From Pseudomonas reactans (GTDB taxonomy: Bacteria > Pseudomonadota > Gammaproteobacteria > Pseudomonadales > Pseudomonadaceae), in the NCBI RefSeq assembly GCF_013385825.1, contig NZ_JACAPG010000019.1, forward strand, positions 32,825-96,824: a DNA stretch of 64,000 nt, in the 5' to 3' direction. The position numbers were made by a program, and so were the translations under genes. Shown here piece after piece: positions 60,027 through 64,000 of the stretch (positions are counted from its first letter, which is position 1; the number at the start of each line of letters is the position of its first letter). The notes beneath the pieces were generated by a model. It had not been told where the DNA came from and did not search any database. It was given only the letters and a program-made list of their open reading frames with translations.

Positions 60027-60886
60027 TGCTGATTGAACGGCAAGACAACCTGACCCACCTTACCCTTGCGCCGGCCACGGGAGGCAGCATCGTCAACTGG
60101 ACGGTACTCGCCACCGGCCAGCCGCTTTTGCGACACAGCGATGCGCACGCGATCAACACCGGGTTGCCAGGCAAACTGGGGTGCTATCCCTTGGCGCCCT
60201 GGTCCAACCGGATTGCCGAAGGGGGTTTCGACAACCCCGACGGTTGGCTGGCGCTGACGCCCAATAGCTTGACCGACCCGCTGCCGATTCACGGCTCTGC
60301 CTGGCAACAGGCGTGGCAGGTGGTCAGCCAAGCGACGGATGAAGTGGTCCTGGAAATGGCGTGCGACACACCGTTCGCCTATCGCGCCGAGCAACGGTTT
60401 CGGCTGGAGAACGGTGAACTGAGCATCACTCTGCGCGTGACGCATCTGGCGGAAAAACCCGCGTGGCATGGGCTGGGATTGCATCCGTACCTGCCGCGCA
60501 CAGCGGGTACGCGGCTGCAGGCCAAGGCGTCACAGGTGTGGATGAGCGACGCCGCCAAGTTACCGACGGAGCTGGCGTCAGTGCCCGCCGCCTGGGATTT
60601 CCAGCAGTTGAAAACCCTGCAGGAAGGCCTGGTGGACAACGGCTTTTGCGACTGGGACGGCCATTGCCTGATTGAGCAGCCAGAGCTGGGCTACACCCTG
60701 GAATGCCAGGCCACCGGGAGTGATTACTTCCTGCTGTACTGCCCGCCGGGGTTGGGATTTTTTTGCATTGAGCCGGTGAGTCACCCGGTGAATGCCCATC
60801 ATCTGCCAGGGCGGCCAGGGCTGAAGCTGTTGGAGCAAGGCCAGTCAACTCACCTCACTTTCAACCTGAAATTCCGCCCCCTGTAG
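60026..60886 (+). CDS. Aldose 1-epimerase (mutarotase) family protein
   Basis: A 286-aa galactose-mutarotase-fold protein. Catalytic His are in PIHGSAWQQAW and GLGLHPYLPRTAGT; the Glu lies near the end (FFCIEPVSHPVNAH). In this operon it probably speeds anomer exchange of the imported uronate so that Udh gets its preferred form. ATG 60026 overlaps the DctM stop. The TAG stop is provided by a REP element. Confidence 0.9.
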   Translation: MLIERQDNLTHLTLAPATGGSIVNWTVLATGQPLLRHSDAHAINTGLPGKLGCYPLAPWSNRIAEGGFDNPDGWLALTPNSLTDPLPIHGSAWQQAWQVVSQATDEVVLEMACDTPFAYRAEQRFRLENGELSITLRVTHLAEKPAWHGLGLHPYLPRTAGTRLQAKASQVWMSDAAKLPTELASVPAAWDFQQLKTLQEGLVDNGFCDWDGHCLIEQPELGYTLECQATGSDYFLLYCPPGLGFFCIEPVSHPVNAHHLPGRPGLKLLEQGQSTHLTFNLKFRPL

Positions 60887-60967
60887 GAGCCCGGCTTGCC
60901 GGCGATTGGGTCCCTCACAATCATCACCAGACTTTCGGACGCTATCGCCGGCAAGCCGGCTCCTACA
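60882..60967. repeat. REPIN at the end of the uronate operon
   Basis: Arms GTAGGAGCCCGGCTTGCCGG and GCCGGCAAGCCGGCTCCTAC in inverted order. The first three bases of the unit after TG form the aldose-epimerase stop codon. It separates the operon from the convergent efflux genes. Confidence 0.9.
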
Positions 60968-60978
60968 GAGAGGGTGTG

Positions 60979-62124
60979 TCAGGGCGGGCTGTTTTTCAGG
61001 CGGCCGGCAGTGTCGATACTGACGACCACCGACAACCCCGGCCGCAACCGTTCACTCTCGGCCTGGTCCGGGTCCACCATGATCCGCACCGGCACGCGCT
61101 GGGCGATCTTGACGAAGTTGCCGGTGGCATTGTCCGCCTGCAACAGGCTGAACTCCGAGCCGGTGGCCGGGGAAATATGCTGCACCGTGCCATGGAATTT
61201 GCGGTGGTTCAGCGCGTCCACCGTGAAGGTCACCGGCTGGCCGACCTGCACGTTGTCCATCTGGGTTTCCTTCATGTTGGCGATCACCCACAACTGCGGC
61301 GGGACCAGCGCCATCAACTGCGCGCCGGAGTTGACGTAGGCCCCGAGCCGCACGCCGATCTGCCCGAGCTGACCATCGCGGGGCGCGGTGATGCGGGTGT
61401 TGGACAAGTCAATGCGCGCCAGCTCCACCGCCGCCTCGGCACTGGCCACGGCCGCTTCCAGGGAGCCACGGTTGACGATCACCGTCTGCAGGTCTTGGCG
61501 TGCGATTTCCAGGCTGGCCTGGGCTTGCGCCACAGCGGCGATGGTCTGTGCGTTGGCGGCGCGGGTTACGTCCAGCTCGCGCTTGGACACCGAGCCGTCG
61601 CTGATCAACTCTTCATTGCGGCGCAAATCGGCGGTGCTCTTGCGTGCCTGCGCCTGGCTGTCCACCAAGGCTGCCTGACGCAGCTTGATGGTGGCTTCGG
61701 CACTGTTGCGCTGTTGCACCACATTCGCCAATGACGCCTTCTGCACCGCCAGTTGGGCCAATGCCTGGTCCAGGCGCTGCTTGTAGATGCGGTCGTCGAG
61801 GCGCACCAGCAAGTCGCCGGCTTTGACGTGCTGGAAATCCTGCACCGGCACCTCGAACACATAGCCGCTGAGCTGCGGCCCGATGATCGTGACCTGCCCG
61901 CGCACCAGCGCGTTCTCGGTGGTTTCCACTGCGCTGCTGAACGGTGGCAATTGCCAGGCGTACAGCACAATCAGCACGCCGACGATGGCGATTGCGGCAA
62001 AGCCCAGGGACGAGATTATCCGCACCCGCAACGGGCGCAGCTCGGTGGGCACCGCGCCGGGTGGCGTGCTGCCTTCCGGGGTGGACGCGATGGCGGTAGT
62101 GGTGGTGGTCGAAGGTTCAGTCAT
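60979..62124 (-). CDS. EmrA/HlyD-family efflux adaptor
   Basis: A 381-aa membrane fusion protein with a Thr/Pro-rich cytoplasmic start, one TM helix (about 35-58), a biotinyl-lipoyl domain (ALVRGQVTIIGPQLSGYVFEVPVQDFQHVKAGDLLVRLDD), a long coiled-coil hairpin (about 100-210) and a C-terminal barrel. ATG 62124 overlaps the stop of the MFS gene (ATGA), so it is coupled to it. It pairs with the DHA2 transporter to pump substrates toward the outer membrane. Confidence 0.92.
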   Translation of the reverse strand: MTEPSTTTTTAIASTPEGSTPPGAVPTELRPLRVRIISSLGFAAIAIVGVLIVLYAWQLPPFSSAVETTENALVRGQVTIIGPQLSGYVFEVPVQDFQHVKAGDLLVRLDDRIYKQRLDQALAQLAVQKASLANVVQQRNSAEATIKLRQAALVDSQAQARKSTADLRRNEELISDGSVSKRELDVTRAANAQTIAAVAQAQASLEIARQDLQTVIVNRGSLEAAVASAEAAVELARIDLSNTRITAPRDGQLGQIGVRLGAYVNSGAQLMALVPPQLWVIANMKETQMDNVQVGQPVTFTVDALNHRKFHGTVQHISPATGSEFSLLQADNATGNFVKIAQRVPVRIMVDPDQAESERLRPGLSVVVSIDTAGRLKNSPP

Positions 62125-63767
62125 GAAGGTGCGCCGCTGGGTTGAACGGGAGTGGCTGCTGCTCGGGTGGTGCTCATCAGCCACAGACTGCGGATAAAGA
62201 TCCAGATCATGGTGAGTATCGCGATGATCGCGATCAGCATGAAGACATCGTTGTAGGCCATCACGTTCGCCTCACGGGTCGCCGCGGTAGCCAGGCTGCG
62301 AATGCCCATCAGGTTGCGCAGCTCGGGGTCGGCGACAATGCCGCCGTAGGCCGAGCCGCCGCTCTGCACCCGTGCGGCCACACGCGGGTCGAGCAGGGTC
62401 AAGTGTTCGACGATCATGCTGGAGTGATACTTCTCGCGCACGATCTGGAACGTGCCCAGCAACGCTGCGCCAATCAGGCCGCCGAGGTTCTGGCAGATGC
62501 CGAACATCACCGAAAAACTCACCAGATTGCGCGGGTTGGTCAGCACGTTCTTGGTGCCCAGGACCATGGTCGGGCCGAGGAAGAACGTGCCGCCGAAGCC
62601 TAGCAGGAACTGGCTGATGTACAGGTTCTGTGGGCGGGTGAGATTACTGGAAAAACTGTCCATCACCGAGCCGGTGGCCATCAGCGCCAGGGAAATCACC
62701 AGCGGCATCAACAGGTGCGCCGGGTTGATGGTCAACGCACTGACCACCAGCCCAGCAATCGCCCCGGCGAGCATCACCACGTACAGGGTGTGCATCTGCT
62801 GGTAGCTCATGTTCAACATCTGCATAAAGCCCACCGCGCCGGTGGACTGCTCCGACAGCACCATGCGAATCAGGATCACCGCCAGCGCCAGGCGGATCAT
62901 CACACCGCTGCCCAGCCAGCGGGTCATCAACATCGGGTTGGCACGGTTATGCTCGATGGCCAGGCCGGCCATGATCAGCACCAGGGAACAGGCCGAGGCA
63001 ATGCCGATCCAGGGCGCCTCCAGCCACCAGTCGATGCGGCCCAGGGACAACACCGCACAGAGCAAGGCAACGCCGGTGGCGAGGATGGCGAAGGTAAGGA
63101 AGTCGAGTTTTTCAAAGGTCTTGAAGCGGTCACCGGGCGGGAGTTTAAGCAGGAACACGCAGCCCAGGCAGATCAGCGCCATGCCCAGTTCGAACAGGTA
63201 CAGGCCGCGCCATTCGGCGATTTGCAGCAGGTCTTCGGAGAACAGGCGCGCCAAGGGTAGAGCGAGTTGCGCGGTGCCCAAGCCCAGCACCAGCGCCTTT
63301 AAGCGCCATTTGGCCGGGAATGCCTGGATCATGTAGTACAAGCCCAGCGAACTCAGCGCCGCGCCGACCATGCCATGGGCTGCGCGCACGGCGATGGCTG
63401 AGCTGAGGTCGTTGACGAACAAGTGGCCGAAGGTGACCAGCGCGTACAGTACCAGGAACACTTCGGTGAAGGCGCGCAGGCCGAACTGTTGGCGGAACTT
63501 CACCAGCAGCAGGTTCATGCAGACGTTGGTCATGACGTAGGCGGCGGGGAGCCAGGCCATTTCGGCGGTGGTCGCGCCGAGGGCGCCTTGCAGGTATTGC
63601 AGGTTGGCGATAACCAGCGCGTTACCCAGGCCCCCGGTGATTGCCACCAGCACGCCGACCAGCGCGAACAGCCAACGCTTGTGCGTGGGGTGCAGCGGGG
63701 TGGACGGTGAACCAGGGAGGCTTGGGCGCTCGTGGGGTTCCCAGGTGTGGGGGGTGTATTTGTTCAT
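62121..63767 (-). CDS. DHA2-family MFS drug efflux transporter (EmrB-like)
   Basis: A 548-aa 14-TM major facilitator. The start TM region (LFALVGVLVAITGGLGNALVIANLQYLQGALG) and VMTNVCMNLLLVKFRQQFGLRAFTEVFLVLYALVTFG match the EmrB-type group. It is encoded ahead of its adaptor, reversed from the usual emrA-emrB order. No regulator or outer-membrane partner lies in the window; substrate unknown. Confidence 0.9.
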   Translation of the reverse strand: MNKYTPHTWEPHERPSLPGSPSTPLHPTHKRWLFALVGVLVAITGGLGNALVIANLQYLQGALGATTAEMAWLPAAYVMTNVCMNLLLVKFRQQFGLRAFTEVFLVLYALVTFGHLFVNDLSSAIAVRAAHGMVGAALSSLGLYYMIQAFPAKWRLKALVLGLGTAQLALPLARLFSEDLLQIAEWRGLYLFELGMALICLGCVFLLKLPPGDRFKTFEKLDFLTFAILATGVALLCAVLSLGRIDWWLEAPWIGIASACSLVLIMAGLAIEHNRANPMLMTRWLGSGVMIRLALAVILIRMVLSEQSTGAVGFMQMLNMSYQQMHTLYVVMLAGAIAGLVVSALTINPAHLLMPLVISLALMATGSVMDSFSSNLTRPQNLYISQFLLGFGGTFFLGPTMVLGTKNVLTNPRNLVSFSVMFGICQNLGGLIGAALLGTFQIVREKYHSSMIVEHLTLLDPRVAARVQSGGSAYGGIVADPELRNLMGIRSLATAATREANVMAYNDVFMLIAIIAILTMIWIFIRSLWLMSTTRAAATPVQPSGAPS

Positions 63768-64000
63768 TCCGTGACCTAGATGAGCCGACCCGGGGGAGTC
63801 GGTGAAAGCATACTCAGAGAGTAGTAAACCTGAGGGGAGTTCATCTTGTCATGTGGGGGGTGTACATATCCGTTGCTGCGGTCACGGCCGCTTATGGTTC
63901 CGCTCTTACAGCGGGTCACTTTTGGAAGAGCGCCAAAAGTAACCAAAAACGCTTCGCCCCAACACTCGGTACCTCGCCTAGGCTCGGTATGCCCGTAATC
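63768..64000. repeat. Start of a long dispersed Pseudomonas repeat, cut by the window end
   Basis: After a short spacer with a CCGAC/GTCGG hairpin (63787-63803), the sequence from about 63890 (GGTTCCGCTCTTACAGCGGG) is, from memory, the beginning of a long non-coding repeat found in many fluorescent pseudomonads. GGTCACTTTTGG (63914-63925) and CCAAAAGTAACC (63933-63944) form an 11/12 inverted repeat. No gene is visible here. Confidence 0.55.

Noticed and set aside
9299..60967. Repeated GGAGCCGGCTTGCCGGC units considered as CRISPR or transposon ends
   Set aside because: They are isolated palindromic pairs between genes, without regular spacers, cas genes or transposase; they are REP/REPIN elements.

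Overview
The window is GC-rich chromosomal DNA from a Pseudomonas, most likely of the P. fluorescens group. The evidence is the conserved block ppiD-hupB-lon-clpX-clpP-tig followed by a His/Leu/Arg tRNA cluster and folD, an OprD-type porin, and many dispersed REP/REPIN palindromes of the kind common in fluorescent pseudomonads. Species assignment is an inference.

Layout. 1-6.7 kb: the end of a probable anti-sigma factor gene, then a complete minus-strand archaic (Csu-type) chaperone-usher pilus operon with four SCPU subunits, a chaperone, an usher and a two-domain tip protein. 6.9-9.3 kb: a ZapE-type ATPase and a leucine-rich-repeat/protein-kinase fusion. 9.4-24.1 kb: a mosaic of small units: a YebC-family regulator; a LysR gene divergent from phnW-phnX (2-aminoethylphosphonate degradation); cytochrome b561; a PLP enzyme; FadH; a degenerate nitrilase-fold protein translationally coupled to an AraC regulator; a 28-codon small gene; a DUF2242 lipoprotein; LysR/MFS and GNAT genes; and a MerR regulator divergent from a DUF2938 membrane protein. 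24.1-34.8 kb: proteostasis and nucleoid core genes (ppiD, hupB, lon, clpX, clpP, tig), four tRNAs and folD. 34.9-43.4 kb: pbpG, a C39-like lipoprotein that lacks its catalytic Cys, two small envelope proteins and a tripartite RND efflux operon. 43.5-51.9 kb: reductive pyrimidine (uracil/thymine) catabolism: amidohydrolase, NCS1 permease, hydA, preT, preA and a TetR regulator. 52.1-53.8 kb: GNAT, copC, copD. 54.0-60.9 kb: a hexuronate uptake and oxidation operon: OprD porin, uronate dehydrogenase, lactonase, TRAP transporter and aldose epimerase. 61.0-63.8 kb: an EmrAB-like efflux pair. The window ends inside a long dispersed repeat.

How they work together. The Csu genes form a self-contained surface fibre assembly system. 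ClpXP, Lon, trigger factor and PpiD form a protein-quality-control block; lon carries a good heat-shock-type promoter match. The hyd/pre genes give permease, dihydropyrimidine dehydrogenase, dihydropyrimidinase and carbamoyl-beta-alanine amidohydrolase, which is the complete reductive path. The uronate genes bring sugar acids across both membranes and oxidise them to aldarates; the later dehydratase steps are not in this window.

Most notable observations: a 13-bp operator family (GTYRTACGAYRAC) shared by the oprD and udh promoters; a textbook MerR-type 19-bp-spacer promoter in front of the DUF2938 gene, with a CueR-like Cys-X7-Cys loop in the regulator; a compact three-stem tRNA-like element downstream of hupB; two pseudoenzymes (nitrilase-fold and C39-fold); a 28-aa acidic protein; and several genes whose stop codon or C-terminus is supplied by a REP element.
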